From an uncultured Lachnoclostridium sp. (GTDB lineage Bacteria; Bacillota; Clostridia; Lachnospirales; Lachnospiraceae): a DNA stretch of 64,000 bases. The translations under genes were made by a program, and so were the position numbers. Of the stretch, positions 7,861-17,173 are shown piece by piece (position 1 is the first letter of the stretch; each line of letters opens with the position of its first letter). The stretch is taken from contig CALWLW010000019.1 of the NCBI GenBank assembly GCA_944381625.1, positions 1 through 64,000 of the forward strand, in the 5' to 3' direction. The notes below the pieces were generated by a model that did not search any database, was not told the DNA's origin, and worked only from the letters and a program-made list of their open reading frames with translations.

Positions 7861-8573
7861 GCTTCGCCGCCTCCTTCCTCTTTGATCGGGAACAGGACGG
7901 CCGCGGCGGCGGAAGCCGCCACGGTGGCCAGAATGATCGCCGTGCCTGACGAGACGCTTTTCAACGCCGGCACATAGTAGAACAGGCAGCTGAGCGCCGC
8001 CGCCAGCGCCGCCGCGAACAGCACCGGCCTGGATCTGCGAGCCGCGGGCGTCACCACTGCGATGAACATCCCATACAAAGCCACATTCAGCGCGCTGCCA
8101 AGAACCGGCGGCATCAGCCCGGATGCCGCGGCGCCCAGCATGGTGCCGCTGGTCCAGCCCAGGATGGGCAGGAGCTGCAGTCCGATCATATAGGAGAAGG
8201 TCAGGCTCTTCCCGCGGCTCATGGCCGCCGCGAAGATCTCGTCCGTATTGGCAAAGGCGATGACCAGCCGCTGGCGGAAGGTCACACCCTCCGACAGTTT
8301 CTGAGAGAGCGACAGGCTCATAAGCGCGTATCTCAGGTTGATAATCAGCTGAGTCAGAGCCATCTCCAGGAGCGTCCCTCCGGCGATGATAACCTGCAGA
8401 CCGGCAAACTGGCCGGCGCTGGTCATGTTGGTAAGGCTCATGAGCGCCCCCTGGAAAATACTTAAACCGCCGTTTAACACCATAATACCGAAGCTGAAGC
8501 TGACGGACAGATACCCTGCCGCGATAGGCACGCCGTCCCCCAGCCCCTTTCGGAATTCCTGTATATTCATCAT
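7857..8573 (-). CDS. azlC: AzlC-family branched-chain amino acid transport protein
   Basis: Large membrane subunit of the AzlCD exporter; 238 residues, normal length. The early segment GVPIAAGYLSVSFSFGIM and the central TNMTSAGQFAG and TDEIFAA motifs are characteristic of the AzlC family. Tandem ATG codons occur at 8573 and 8570; GGGGAT upstream is a modest SD. It is first in the two-gene unit. Confidence 0.88.
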   Translation of the reverse strand: MMNIQEFRKGLGDGVPIAAGYLSVSFSFGIMVLNGGLSIFQGALMSLTNMTSAGQFAGLQVIIAGGTLLEMALTQLIINLRYALMSLSLSQKLSEGVTFRQRLVIAFANTDEIFAAAMSRGKSLTFSYMIGLQLLPILGWTSGTMLGAAASGLMPPVLGSALNVALYGMFIAVVTPAARRSRPVLFAAALAAALSCLFYYVPALKSVSSGTAIILATVAASAAAAVLFPIKEEGGGEA

Positions 8574-8613
8574 ATTTCTATCCCCGTGTATTTACATTTC
8601 CCGTATATTTACA

Positions 8614-8643
8614 TTTAAACAGGGAGCCCTGCCCAGGGCTCCC
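8614..8643 (-). terminator. Probable terminator of the GH13 gene
   Basis: A stem GGGAGCCC/GGGCTCCC (8622-8629 with 8636-8643) is followed on the minus strand by TGTTTAAATG. The T run is weak. Confidence 0.55.
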
Positions 8644-8670
8644 CGAGAATCCTGCAAAACAGAATCCTTT

Positions 8671-10779
8671 TTACTTATCCTTAATCGTGCGCAGGATCAT
8701 GGAACAGACCGGCGGAACCTTCAGGTAGAGGATGCCTTTCTTGACCTCATAGACTTCCCCGCCCGTGCTGAACCCATTTTCCAGAGTCAGAAGCAGACGC
8801 TCCATCACCGCCTCTCTGGGGACGGATGCCAGCCATACCGGTATGTTGATCTCTTTTTCTTCTTTTCCGTTGTTGATGACCACCACAATCTGATCCTCTT
8901 CACTGAACCGCCCGTAGCTGAGGAACTGGTACTCCGCCGCCAGGAAGCGGGTGGAGCCGTGGGTCAGCACCGGATTCTTCTTGCGGATATGGATCGCCTC
9001 TTTATGGAAAGAGAGCAGTTCCTGATCTTCCTTGCCCCAGGGATAAGTCCTCCGGTTATCCGGATCTGTAAAGCCGCATACGCCGGCCTCGTCCCCGTAG
9101 TAGATCGTGGGCGCTCCCACCCAGGTCATCTGGATCACCACCGCTTCCCTGAACACACCTTTGTTCACATTCTGGCTGGCGGCGTCCGCCCCCAGCGTAT
9201 GGATACGCCCCACCTTCTGGTTGGTCCGGGTCAGGAAGCGGGAGTGGTCGTGATTGGACAGCTCGTTCATGGCCGTCTGCAGGGAGGGGCCGTAGAAATT
9301 CGGCATCTGATAGGTCATGGCCTTCACAAACGCCTCCGCGTTGCCGTACATATCCTCCCGGTAGCTGTCGCTGTGCTTTTCCATCCCGGTCAGGAACCAG
9401 GTTACCGGCTCCATGAACGCATCGTAATTCATCAGCGTATCCCACTGGTCTCCCAGCAGCCATCTTTTGGAATTGCCGTAATGCTCCGCCAGGATCAGGG
9501 CGTTCGGGTTGGTCTCCTTCACTGCCCTGCGGAACCGTCTCCAGAACTCATGGTTATACTCCTCAGAGAATCCCAGGTCCGCCGCCACATCCAGCCGCCA
9601 GCCGTCCACGCTGTACGGAGGAAGCAGCCATTTTCTGGCCACGCCCAGGATGTATTCCACCAACTCCTCAGAAGCTTCATAATTCAGCTTGGGGAGAGTA
9701 TTGTGTCCCCACCAGCCCTCATAGAACTCATTGTACGGCCAGTCATGCTCATTGTTAAAACGGAAGAACGAGCGGTACGGGCTGTCCGCCGAAATGTACG
9801 CGCCTTTCTCATACCCTTCCGCATGCTCATACAGCAATTCCCGGTCCAGCCATTTGTTGAAGGAGCCGCAGTGGTTGAACACGCCGTCCAGTATGATCTT
9901 CATCCCCCTGCGGTGTACTTCCTCCACAAACCTGGCGAAAAATTCGTTGCTCGCCTCCAGGTTCTTTTTGTTCACCACCCGCTGGATATACTTGCTGGCA
10001 TGACTGTTGTTGTCGTCTCCTTCCGGCAGACACTCCCCTCCGTCCTCCACAATCACACCCAGGTGCGGATCGATATAATCATAATCCTGGCTGTCGTATT
10101 TATGGTTGGACGGGGACACAAAGATCGGGTTCAGGTACAGCACATCCACGCCCAGATCCTGCAGGTAGTCCAGCTTATCCCAGACACCCTGAAGATCTCC
10201 CCCATAGAAGGAACGCACATCCATATAATCAGGAACCTTTTCCCAATCCGTTACCCGGTGCACGCCTTCCTTAATATAAATATACTCCCGGTCCAGCACA
10301 TCGTTGGAGGGGTCCCCGTTGCAGAAACGGTCGGTGAAGATCTGGTACATGACCGCCCCCTTCGCCCAGCCCGGCGTTTTGAATCCCGGAACAATCCCGA
10401 AGGAGTAGACCTCCTGCAAGTCCTTGGATACACCCAGCTCGTTATAAAAACATCTCTGCCTGCCCGTATGAACCTCAAAATAATAATGCAGAGTCTCCTC
10501 TCCCAGCGGATCAGTAACATACGTGTAATAATCGAACGCCCCGCTGGTGCAGGCTTTCTGCATCAGAACCTTGCGGCTTCCGCAGATGATAAATACATAG
10601 TCCACATTATCTCTGGCCGTCCTGAACTTGATCGTCACCCGGTCGCCCACCTCAGGCTCAAACGGGATCCGGTAATTGGCCGTCTCATCGCTGAACAGCG
10701 CTTCCTTATTCAGAACCGGTCTCATATTCAATGCATACTGCTGCACACGCCTCGCTTTCGCAATCTCTTTCTCGTCCAT
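8671..10779 (-). CDS. GH13-family alpha-glycosidase (neopullulanase / cyclomaltodextrinase-like)
   Basis: Predicted intracellular hydrolysis of alpha-glucans such as maltodextrins; no signal peptide is visible. The 702-residue protein has an N-terminal beta domain, then the catalytic barrel. The classical GH13 regions are visible: DGVFNH, GWRLDVAAD (nucleophile Asp), AEHYG (acid/base Glu) and LSNHDHSR (transition-state Asp). ATG 10779 is 6 nt after AGGA; the frame opens six codons earlier. It has its own promoter and terminators on both sides. Neopullulanase is the nearest guess; pullulanase-type activity cannot be excluded. Confidence 0.87.
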   Translation of the reverse strand: MDEKEIAKARRVQQYALNMRPVLNKEALFSDETANYRIPFEPEVGDRVTIKFRTARDNVDYVFIICGSRKVLMQKACTSGAFDYYTYVTDPLGEETLHYYFEVHTGRQRCFYNELGVSKDLQEVYSFGIVPGFKTPGWAKGAVMYQIFTDRFCNGDPSNDVLDREYIYIKEGVHRVTDWEKVPDYMDVRSFYGGDLQGVWDKLDYLQDLGVDVLYLNPIFVSPSNHKYDSQDYDYIDPHLGVIVEDGGECLPEGDDNNSHASKYIQRVVNKKNLEASNEFFARFVEEVHRRGMKIILDGVFNHCGSFNKWLDRELLYEHAEGYEKGAYISADSPYRSFFRFNNEHDWPYNEFYEGWWGHNTLPKLNYEASEELVEYILGVARKWLLPPYSVDGWRLDVAADLGFSEEYNHEFWRRFRRAVKETNPNALILAEHYGNSKRWLLGDQWDTLMNYDAFMEPVTWFLTGMEKHSDSYREDMYGNAEAFVKAMTYQMPNFYGPSLQTAMNELSNHDHSRFLTRTNQKVGRIHTLGADAASQNVNKGVFREAVVIQMTWVGAPTIYYGDEAGVCGFTDPDNRRTYPWGKEDQELLSFHKEAIHIRKKNPVLTHGSTRFLAAEYQFLSYGRFSEEDQIVVVINNGKEEKEINIPVWLASVPREAVMERLLLTLENGFSTGGEVYEVKKGILYLKVPPVCSMILRTIKDK

Positions 10780-10810
10780 GTGACATCCTTTCTGCATTTA
10801 CTGCATACCC

Positions 10811-10840
10811 ATCATACACTGGATTCCCCCTAAAACACAA
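10811..10840 (-). promoter_or_regulatory. Candidate promoter of the GH13 gene
   Basis: The minus strand shows TTGTGT (10835-10840), an 18-bp spacer and TATGAT (10811-10816), about 30 bp from the start codon. Confidence 0.5.
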
Positions 10841-10864
10841 GCCTTTTCCCTAAAAAAGCATAGT

Positions 10865-10898
10865 AAAAAAGACAGCGGGGGTTGTTGCTGTCTTTTTT
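10865..10898. terminator. Bidirectional terminator hairpin
   Basis: AAAAAAGACAGC (10865-10876) pairs with GCTGTCTTTTTT (10887-10898) over a 10-nt loop. It insulates the GH13 gene from ftsH read-through on the minus strand. The stretch 10899-11013 holds AT-rich sequence with -10-like TATAAT boxes on both strands but no gene that I can support. Confidence 0.85.
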
Positions 10899-11013
10899 AG
10901 GAGAAGGTATTTCTTATTTCTTATGGGGTGTAGCAAAAACTATATAATGTATTGGGGGTTTTTACGTTAATTATAATAGCATAGTTACCCCTTGAAGTGT
11001 GCACAAACTTTAC

Positions 11014-11033
11014 AAAAAAGCCATATGCTTTTT
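11014..11033 (-). terminator. Terminator overlapping the ftsH stop codon
   Basis: The minus strand reads AAAAAGC-ATATG-GCTTTTTT. The 7-bp stem starts inside the TAA stop codon, and the T run forms part of the 3' arm. Confidence 0.65.
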
Positions 11034-12846
11034 AGCAGTTTTGTACAAACAGTGCCTCAAACTCATCCCGGGTGATTTTCTCTTTCTCAAGCAGAAGCTC
11101 TGCGCAGGCGTCCAGCACAGTTCTCTTGGACGTAATGATCTCTCTCGCCTTCTGGTAGCACTCGTCCACGATGCGCTTTACTTCCCCGTCGATCTGGCCC
11201 GCCACCTGCTCGCCGTAACTCCTGGTGTGCGCCAGATCCCTGCCGATGAAGACCTCCTCGTCGTCGCTGCCGTAATTGATCAGGCCGATCTTCTCCGACA
11301 TGCCATACTTGGTGACCATGGCCCTGGCTGTGGCGGTCGCCTGTTTGATGTCCTGGGACGCTCCCGTGGTAATGTCGTCGAAGACCAGCTCCTCCGCCAC
11401 GCGTCCGCCCAGGGACACAATAATATTCTGCAGCATCTTCCCTTTGGTGTTGAACATGTCGTCCCGCTCCGGAAGCGGCATGGTATATCCGGCCGCCCCC
11501 ACGCCCGTGGGAATGATGGACACTGTATACACAGGTCCCACATCCGGCAGCACATGGAACAGGATCGCATGACCCGCCTCATGGTATGCCGTGATCCGCT
11601 TTTCCTTATCCGAGATCACGCGGCTCTTCTTCTCCGCGCCAATCCCCACTTTAATAAACGCCTTGCGGATATCCTCCTGCACCATATAAGCGCGGGCGTC
11701 CTTGGCCGCATAGATCGCCGCCTCGTTCAGAAGGTTCTCCAGATCCGCCCCGGTAAAGCCCGCCGTCGTCTGCGCGATCTGACGCAGATCCACATCGTCC
11801 CCCAGAGGCTTGTTCTTGGCATGCACCTTCAGGATCTCTTCCCGGCCCTTCACATCCGGCCTGCTCACTGCGATCTTTCGGTCGAACCTTCCGGGACGCA
11901 TGATCGCCGGGTCCAGGATATCCACACGGTTCGTGGCCGCCATGACGATGATCCCTTCGTTCACACCGAAACCGTCCATCTCCACCAGAAGCTGGTTCAG
12001 TGTCTGCTCCCGCTCGTCGTGGCCGCCGCCCATGCCGGTGCCTCTCCGGCGAGCCACCGCGTCGATCTCATCGATAAATACGATGCAGGGGCAGTTCTTC
12101 TTGGCGCTGGCGAACAGGTCCCTCACCCGGGAAGCGCCCACGCCCACGAACATTTCCACGAAATCAGATCCGGAAATGCTGAAAAACGGCACGCCCGCTT
12201 CGCCCGCCACCGCCTTGGCGATCAGGGTCTTGCCTGTTCCGGGCGGGCCCACCAGCAGTACGCCCTTGGGAATACGCGCCCCTACCTTTGTATATTTTCC
12301 CGGATTGCGGAGGAAATCCACAATCTCTTCCAGTTCTCCTTTTTCTTCGTCCAGGCCCGCCACGTCCTTAAAACCGGTCTTCGTGTCCCCGGTCACAGAC
12401 ATCTGCGCCCGGCTCTTCCCGAAATCCAGCATCTTTCCGTTGCTGCCGCCGCTGCTCCGTCCAAACGCCATAACGATGAAAAACAGCATGACCCCGCACA
12501 TGAGAAGCGTCGGCCCGAATGTGATAAGGAATCCCGGTTCCTCCACATCCAGCACATCCACTATCACGCCCGCCTCTTCCAGCTCCGTCATGGCGTCCTC
12601 CGTATTCAGTACGTGGACGATCCGGGCCGAGCCGTCCGCCAGCGTATAGCTCACCGTACCGGTGGGCGTCTCCTCATTGGGCTGAATCTCAGCATATACA
12701 ATCTGGTCCTCATCCAGCCTCTGCATAAACATCTGGTAGGAGTCCGTAGAATTCAATATGCTCCTGTTTTCAAAAAACACCAGCAGTACGCACAGCAGCG
12801 CAAATACCGCCAGGTAGCTGCCGATGTTCTTCCATTGTCCGTTCAA
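11032..12846 (-). CDS. ftsH: ATP-dependent zinc metalloprotease FtsH
   Basis: Membrane-bound AAA+ protease that degrades misfolded membrane and regulatory proteins. The 604-residue sequence has two N-terminal transmembrane segments (about 10-25 and 108-128), an AAA module with Walker A GPPGTGKT (about 200-207), Walker B FIDEID, the second region of homology MRPGRFDR, and a metallopeptidase domain with HEAGH (about 422-426) and a third ligand near SQDI. The only start fitting the SD AGGAGG is TTG at 12846, 10 nt downstream. Its place after hpt and tilS matches Bacillus. Confidence 0.96.
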   Translation of the reverse strand: MNGQWKNIGSYLAVFALLCVLLVFFENRSILNSTDSYQMFMQRLDEDQIVYAEIQPNEETPTGTVSYTLADGSARIVHVLNTEDAMTELEEAGVIVDVLDVEEPGFLITFGPTLLMCGVMLFFIVMAFGRSSGGSNGKMLDFGKSRAQMSVTGDTKTGFKDVAGLDEEKGELEEIVDFLRNPGKYTKVGARIPKGVLLVGPPGTGKTLIAKAVAGEAGVPFFSISGSDFVEMFVGVGASRVRDLFASAKKNCPCIVFIDEIDAVARRRGTGMGGGHDEREQTLNQLLVEMDGFGVNEGIIVMAATNRVDILDPAIMRPGRFDRKIAVSRPDVKGREEILKVHAKNKPLGDDVDLRQIAQTTAGFTGADLENLLNEAAIYAAKDARAYMVQEDIRKAFIKVGIGAEKKSRVISDKEKRITAYHEAGHAILFHVLPDVGPVYTVSIIPTGVGAAGYTMPLPERDDMFNTKGKMLQNIIVSLGGRVAEELVFDDITTGASQDIKQATATARAMVTKYGMSEKIGLINYGSDDEEVFIGRDLAHTRSYGEQVAGQIDGEVKRIVDECYQKAREIITSKRTVLDACAELLLEKEKITRDEFEALFVQNC

Positions 12847-12863
12847 TCTTTCTTATCCTCCTG

Positions 12864-13391
12864 TCAGTCAAATTCCACCACGCCAATATACGGCAGGTTC
12901 CGGTACTGTTGGTCATAGTCCAGGCCGTACCCCACCACAAATTTATCTTCTATCTGAAATCCGATATATTCCACATCCACGTCTGAAACCCTCCGGTCAG
13001 GCTTATCCAGAAGCGTGCAGATCTTCAGGCTGGCCGGCTGCCGCTGTCCCAGCAGTTCTTTCAGATGCGCCAGCGTGCGCCCGGAGTCGATGATATCTTC
13101 CACAATAATCACTTCCCGTCCTGTGATCGGCTCATCCAGGTCTTTGACAATGCGCACAATCCCGCTGGACTTCGTGGCCGCCCCATAACTGGAGCACTGC
13201 ATAAAGTCCATGGTAACCGGCACCGTTATTCTTTTTGCCAATTCGCAGGTAAAATATACGCTTCCTTTCAAAATACAGATCAGATGCACGGTTTTTCCCG
13301 CATAATCCCGGCTGATCTGCTCTCCCAGCTCTCTGATCCTTTTGTTGACTGTCTCCTCATCCAGCATAATTTCAATATGATGTTTCTCCAT
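12864..13391 (-). CDS. hpt: Hypoxanthine phosphoribosyltransferase
   Basis: Purine salvage: hypoxanthine or guanine plus PRPP gives IMP or GMP. The 175-residue protein has the PRPP-binding loop EDIIDSGRTL (about 98-107) and the conserved LKGSVYF segment. ATG 13391 is 8 nt after GGAGG and overlaps the end of tilS by 20 bp. Gene order tilS-hpt-ftsH is conserved in Firmicutes. Confidence 0.95.
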   Translation of the reverse strand: MEKHHIEIMLDEETVNKRIRELGEQISRDYAGKTVHLICILKGSVYFTCELAKRITVPVTMDFMQCSSYGAATKSSGIVRIVKDLDEPITGREVIIVEDIIDSGRTLAHLKELLGQRQPASLKICTLLDKPDRRVSDVDVEYIGFQIEDKFVVGYGLDYDQQYRNLPYIGVVEFD

Positions 13392-14769
13392 CCTTCGTCC
13401 CTCCGTCGCTTATCCTTCGCACTTTTAATACCCGTTTCGTCTGATCCGTCACCTTGTATCTCTCGCTGATACGCATGCCCACCGTCCAGATGATGTGGCT
13501 GCCGTCCGCCAGAAGCGTCAGGCTGTCCCGCTCTTCCCTGGGTACCTTGCAGTCGATCAGGTAATCTTTCAGTTTTTTATGCGCCCCGTCCGCCACTTCC
13601 ATATAATCGCCCGGCCTGCGGGTCCGCAGGACAACGCCTTGTTTGATTTTATCATAATCAAACCACTTCGTATAGCAATTTACGGGAATTTTCTCCTTTT
13701 TCTCCCAGTCCTCCAGCGTAAAATAAAAAACACCGCCCCTATAATGATATTCCCCGCCGGGGATGCAATATACCTCCCGCTCCTCTTTTTCCTCCCCGTA
13801 GCCCCGTTTCAGGACGACGGCGTCGTAGCCCAGCACGGCGCACCAGCCGTCCGGCAGCATGATCCTGCTCCCCCGCCTTCCCTGGGGCAGCGCGCTGATC
13901 TGCTCCGCATGCACCGCCTGAAAATCCTTCCTGCTTCCATACGCCCGCTCCAGACAGTCCAGAACCGCCTGCTTCTTCACCGCAGGGTGCAGCGCTTCAA
14001 AAGGCTTCAGAAGAATCCTGGTCTCCCCGTCTATCTCCCGCACACATTTTTCCCGGGCAGCCTCCGCTTCCCGCTTCAGGAAATCTTCGATCTCCAGCAG
14101 CCGTTCCGCAGCCTCCGCCATATGGGCGGCGCTTCCGGGGCGCAGCGCCTCCATGGGCGCGATCACCTGATGCCTGAGCCAGTTCCTGGTATACTCCGTA
14201 TCCCGGTTGGTGCAGTCCTCCATCCACGGGATCTGCTTTTCTTTGAGAAAGGCCTCAATCTCCGTCCTCGCGGCGCCAAGAAGAGGCCGGATATAGGGGA
14301 GCCGCACCGGCTCCATTCCCCGCAGGCCGCTCAGTCCGCTGCCCCGCATCAGATGGAACAGCACCGTCTCCGCCTGATCGTTCTGATGATGGGCCAGCGC
14401 CACCCGGTCTGTCCATCCTTCTTCCACCAGACGGGTGAACAGGCGATAGCGCACCTCCCTGCCCGCTTCCTCCAGACCCGTCCCGGACGCGGCCGCCCAG
14501 GCGGGCACATCCTCCTCACAGACCTTCAGGGGGATTCCTCTCTCCTCACAGAAGGAGACACAGAAACCCTGGTCCCTCCGTGCCTGGTCCCCGCGGATCC
14601 CGTGGTTCACATGCAGCGCCTTTACCTGGATGCCCAGACGTTTCCGGCAATTCCACAAAAGCCACAGCAGGGCCGTGGAATCCGCCCCCCCGGAAAATCC
14701 CACGCAGACCGTAATCCCCGGCTCCGTCATCCTCCACCGTTCCATATATGCCAGCACTTTCTCTTCCAT
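13372..14769 (-). CDS. tilS: tRNA(Ile)-lysidine synthetase
   Basis: Converts the wobble cytidine of tRNA-Ile(CAU) to lysidine so that it reads AUA; essential in most bacteria. The 465-residue protein has the PP-loop SGGADSTA (about 25-32), the conserved HVNHGIRG and HHQNDQAET motifs, and the C-terminal TilS substrate-binding region with RTRRPGDYM. SD GGGGAG precedes ATG 14769. Confidence 0.95.
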   Translation of the reverse strand: MEEKVLAYMERWRMTEPGITVCVGFSGGADSTALLWLLWNCRKRLGIQVKALHVNHGIRGDQARRDQGFCVSFCEERGIPLKVCEEDVPAWAAASGTGLEEAGREVRYRLFTRLVEEGWTDRVALAHHQNDQAETVLFHLMRGSGLSGLRGMEPVRLPYIRPLLGAARTEIEAFLKEKQIPWMEDCTNRDTEYTRNWLRHQVIAPMEALRPGSAAHMAEAAERLLEIEDFLKREAEAAREKCVREIDGETRILLKPFEALHPAVKKQAVLDCLERAYGSRKDFQAVHAEQISALPQGRRGSRIMLPDGWCAVLGYDAVVLKRGYGEEKEEREVYCIPGGEYHYRGGVFYFTLEDWEKKEKIPVNCYTKWFDYDKIKQGVVLRTRRPGDYMEVADGAHKKLKDYLIDCKVPREERDSLTLLADGSHIIWTVGMRISERYKVTDQTKRVLKVRRISDGGTKDGETSY

Positions 14770-14832
14770 CCTGCATCTCCCCGCTTTCTGCCTATAACTA
14801 TATAGAATGCCGGAAAAAAATGCAAACGCTTT

Positions 14833-16239
14833 CTACCGCTTCCAGATCCCCGCCACCAGCACCGTCATATCGTCCTGGGCGCCGCCATAGGCCTGTACCT
14901 GCTCCAGCAGGCGTTCCGCCATCTCCGAGGGCGTCCCCGGCGCCAGGCCCTGGATCAGCGATTTTAAAATCTCCTCCTCCTGTCCTTCCGGCAGCGCGCT
15001 GAGCACGCCGTCGGTCACCAGAAACAGGAGGTTTCCATCGTACATGCGGACACGATAAGGTTCGATGGGCAGACTGCTGCTGGCTCCTGCAGGCAGGCCT
15101 GTCCCCCGGATGCATTCCACCTTGTTCTCTCTTCTCATGAAGCTGGCCGCCGCCCCGATCTTCAGGAATTCGCACACGCCCGTATAAAGATCCACGGAGA
15201 CAAGGTCCACCGTGGAAAATACCGGCGAATCCGGCTGAAGCACAATGGATGAATTGATCATCCTCACCGCCGTCTCCTTGCTGAAGCCGGCCTCCAGAAA
15301 CTGCTCCATCAGATCCAGCACCAGTTCACTCTGAGTGCAGGCCTGGAGCCCGGAACCCATGCCGTCGGAGACCCCGGCGTAGAAATACCCGTCAGGCAGC
15401 CAGAACACGGAGAAATTATCCCCTGACACCGCCTCGTCTTTTCTGGTAGCCTTTTTCACTCCATAGAGCGCATTGTACGCCATTCCCTCCACAAACAGTA
15501 CCGTCGTCCGGTCCTGGGTGACAAAGGAGCGGCTGTCCCTGGCCGGCATCATCTCGCATTCGGTCACCTCCGACAGCACCTGGGCGATCTTTTTCACCGG
15601 CACGCAGGCCTTTTTTCGGGTGCGCATGGTGATATAGAGCTGCCTTCGTTTTCCCTTCACCCCATATAAGAATACCCGCTGCACCAGAATACCCATCAGA
15701 CGCAGGCGGCTGCCGATCTCCTGTTCCAGCCCCGCGTCTTCCCTGGTACCATAGATGCGCTCCATGGCGCCTTCCAGGATATTTCCCATCTCCTGAAGCT
15801 GTCCGGCCGCCGCCATACGGCTCTCCGCCAGACGGCTCTGCCAGATCCGGTCCGCCCGGTCCAGGCCCTGGACCGGGGAAGGCACCATGCAAAAGCTTCT
15901 TGACAGCTGCGCAAAGCTCTCCTGATAATCCTGCATCCACTGGCGGACCGGATGAACCGCTTCTTTTTCGTCCAGGACCTGTCCTCTGGCAGCGAGCCAT
16001 TCCTTCCCGTAGCCCAGCAGCACCAGAAACGAAAAAAAAGCCATTCCCCTCAGTACGCTCACCGCCATCTCCCACAGTTCCCGGTTCCATATGTACTGCA
16101 CCACCAGGTCCATGGCCGCCAGGCCGATCCCGGCTCCCGCTCCCAAAAGCCATTTGTTCCTCTTATGCCCCTTCTTGCCGAACAAAAGCAGCAGGCCCCC
16201 TCCAAGCGTCAACGACATCACATATTTGGTCCATTCCAT
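14833..16239 (-). CDS. spoIIE: Stage II sporulation protein E (short form), PP2C-type phosphatase
   Basis: Dephosphorylates SpoIIAA to release sigma-F in the forespore and interacts with the division ring. The 468-residue protein has about three membrane segments in residues 8-80, a middle region, and a C-terminal PP2C domain with SDGMGSG (Asp about 292), LVTDGV and QDDMTVLV supplying the metal-binding Asp residues. Bacillus SpoIIE has about 827 residues and ten membrane segments, so the membrane and central parts are reduced here. ATG 16239 follows GGAGGAGGAG. Position between divIC and tilS and a Spo0A-type promoter support orthology. Confidence 0.9.
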   Translation of the reverse strand: MEWTKYVMSLTLGGGLLLLFGKKGHKRNKWLLGAGAGIGLAAMDLVVQYIWNRELWEMAVSVLRGMAFFSFLVLLGYGKEWLAARGQVLDEKEAVHPVRQWMQDYQESFAQLSRSFCMVPSPVQGLDRADRIWQSRLAESRMAAAGQLQEMGNILEGAMERIYGTREDAGLEQEIGSRLRLMGILVQRVFLYGVKGKRRQLYITMRTRKKACVPVKKIAQVLSEVTECEMMPARDSRSFVTQDRTTVLFVEGMAYNALYGVKKATRKDEAVSGDNFSVFWLPDGYFYAGVSDGMGSGLQACTQSELVLDLMEQFLEAGFSKETAVRMINSSIVLQPDSPVFSTVDLVSVDLYTGVCEFLKIGAAASFMRRENKVECIRGTGLPAGASSSLPIEPYRVRMYDGNLLFLVTDGVLSALPEGQEEEILKSLIQGLAPGTPSEMAERLLEQVQAYGGAQDDMTVLVAGIWKR

Positions 16240-16272
16240 CTTTCATCACTCCTCCTCCGATTTGGTAGGGCA

Positions 16273-16337
16273 ATTATAGGAAGAGCCGTCTGAAATCTTT
16301 GTCATTTAGAAGTGGCTCGAAAAAAATTCGTTCGACA
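16273..16337 (-). promoter_or_regulatory. spoIIE promoter with Spo0A box and 21-bp spacing
   Basis: The minus strand has ATGACA (16300-16305), a 21-bp spacer and a perfect TATAAT (16273-16278). A perfect 0A-box core TGTCGAA lies at 16331-16337, with a weaker TTTCGAG about 10 bp nearer the promoter. Unusually long spacing plus 0A boxes is the known design of Spo0A-activated sigma-A promoters such as Bacillus spoIIE and spoIIG. Confidence 0.8.
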
Positions 16338-16379
16338 AAAAAAGATCCGCCCGGAAAATCAGCTTTTCCGAACAGATCT
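16336..16379 (-). terminator. Terminator after divIC
   Basis: A 16-bp stem with three G-U pairs (16343-16358 with 16364-16379) and a 5-nt loop is followed by TTTTTTTG. The T run overlaps the Spo0A box of spoIIE. Confidence 0.88.
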
Positions 16380-16385
16380 CATGTC

Positions 16386-16697
16386 TCAGTCATCTGCCTT
16401 AAAAATAATCTCATCCTCGTAGACAAGCCCCAGCTTGTCTTTCGCCACATCCTCCACGTATTTCTTCGTCTTCGTGTAGGCTTCCAGCTCCTCGATCTCC
16501 GATGCCCGTTCCTCTTCCGCACCGATCTCGTCCTCGAGCGCCTGCTCCCTGGCCTCATACGTGCGGTTGCGCTGCCTTAAACGGATGCCGCCGATGGTGC
16601 TCACGGCAAACACGGCCAACACAATAAACAGGATCGCCAGCGAACCCAGATGTTTTCTCTTTTCCCGTATCTTTCTGCTTCTCGTCTTGTCTGCCAT
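16386..16697 (-). CDS. divIC: Septum formation initiator DivIC/FtsL-type protein
   Basis: Bitopic division protein of 103 residues. A basic N-terminus precedes one membrane helix (about 22-42), an extracytoplasmic coiled coil (RNRTYEAREQALEDEI and following) and the conserved YVEDVAKDKLGLVYEDEIIF tail. The GTG at 16706 would lie too close to the SD; ATG 16697 is preferred. Position between yabQ and spoIIE matches Bacillus divIC. Confidence 0.9.
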   Translation of the reverse strand: MADKTRSRKIREKRKHLGSLAILFIVLAVFAVSTIGGIRLRQRNRTYEAREQALEDEIGAEEERASEIEELEAYTKTKKYVEDVAKDKLGLVYEDEIIFKADD

Positions 16698-16725
16698 ACG
16701 CCTCACACTCCCCTGTATGCCGGCA

Positions 16726-17169
16726 TCAAGAGAATAATATTATTATAAACTCTTTCAAACCTTTTTTCAATTTCTTTTTGTAGAATCTCACCGCCGTCCG
16801 CAGTACTTGTACCAGTTTCCTCCAGGCCATGCGGAATGGTTTCAGGATCACGCCCAGCACCTTGTTTAGGACCCATGAGATCCCCTCCACCAGCCGGTTC
16901 CCAAAGATCTGATGATACAGAAGCATGCCCGCGCCCACTGCCAGCAGCGCGTATCCCCGCAGGGCTCCATCATTCTCCCGGTACAAAAGCTGGAATATGA
17001 GAAGGGCCGTCCCCACCCAGTAGCACAGATCCTCCGCCGCCACTGTCCAGACTCCGTGGGGCGCCACCCTCCGGACAATGCGGATCACGTCATAAAGCGC
17101 CAGAATGAACATCCCCCGCAGAACTGCCAGCCCGAAAAAATGCAGTTCTTTTAAAATCCCCGGACTCAT
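16726..17169 (-). CDS. yabQ: Spore cortex biosynthesis protein YabQ
   Basis: Membrane protein required for spore cortex formation, expressed in the mother cell under sigma-E in Bacillus. The 147-residue sequence has about four hydrophobic segments and a basic tail (KPFRMAWRKLVQ and following). It starts 4 nt after the yabP stop, so the two genes are coupled. Confidence 0.88.
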   Translation of the reverse strand: MSPGILKELHFFGLAVLRGMFILALYDVIRIVRRVAPHGVWTVAAEDLCYWVGTALLIFQLLYRENDGALRGYALLAVGAGMLLYHQIFGNRLVEGISWVLNKVLGVILKPFRMAWRKLVQVLRTAVRFYKKKLKKGLKEFIIILFS

Positions 17170-17173
17170 GGGC

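Noticed and set aside
8386-10833. 815-codon open frame on the plus strand
   Set aside because: It is the antisense shadow of the GH13 gene, which has all catalytic motifs. Long antisense frames arise from the GC-rich third codon positions here. It has low-complexity His/Arg-rich translation and no domain.
10899-11013. Small RNA or promoter between the GH13 and ftsH genes
   Set aside because: TATAAT-like boxes exist on both strands but none has an acceptable -35 partner, and no conserved structure is evident.
10999-12918. 639-codon open frame on the plus strand
   Set aside because: Antisense to ftsH; no recognisable motif and the opposite strand is a clear AAA+ protease.
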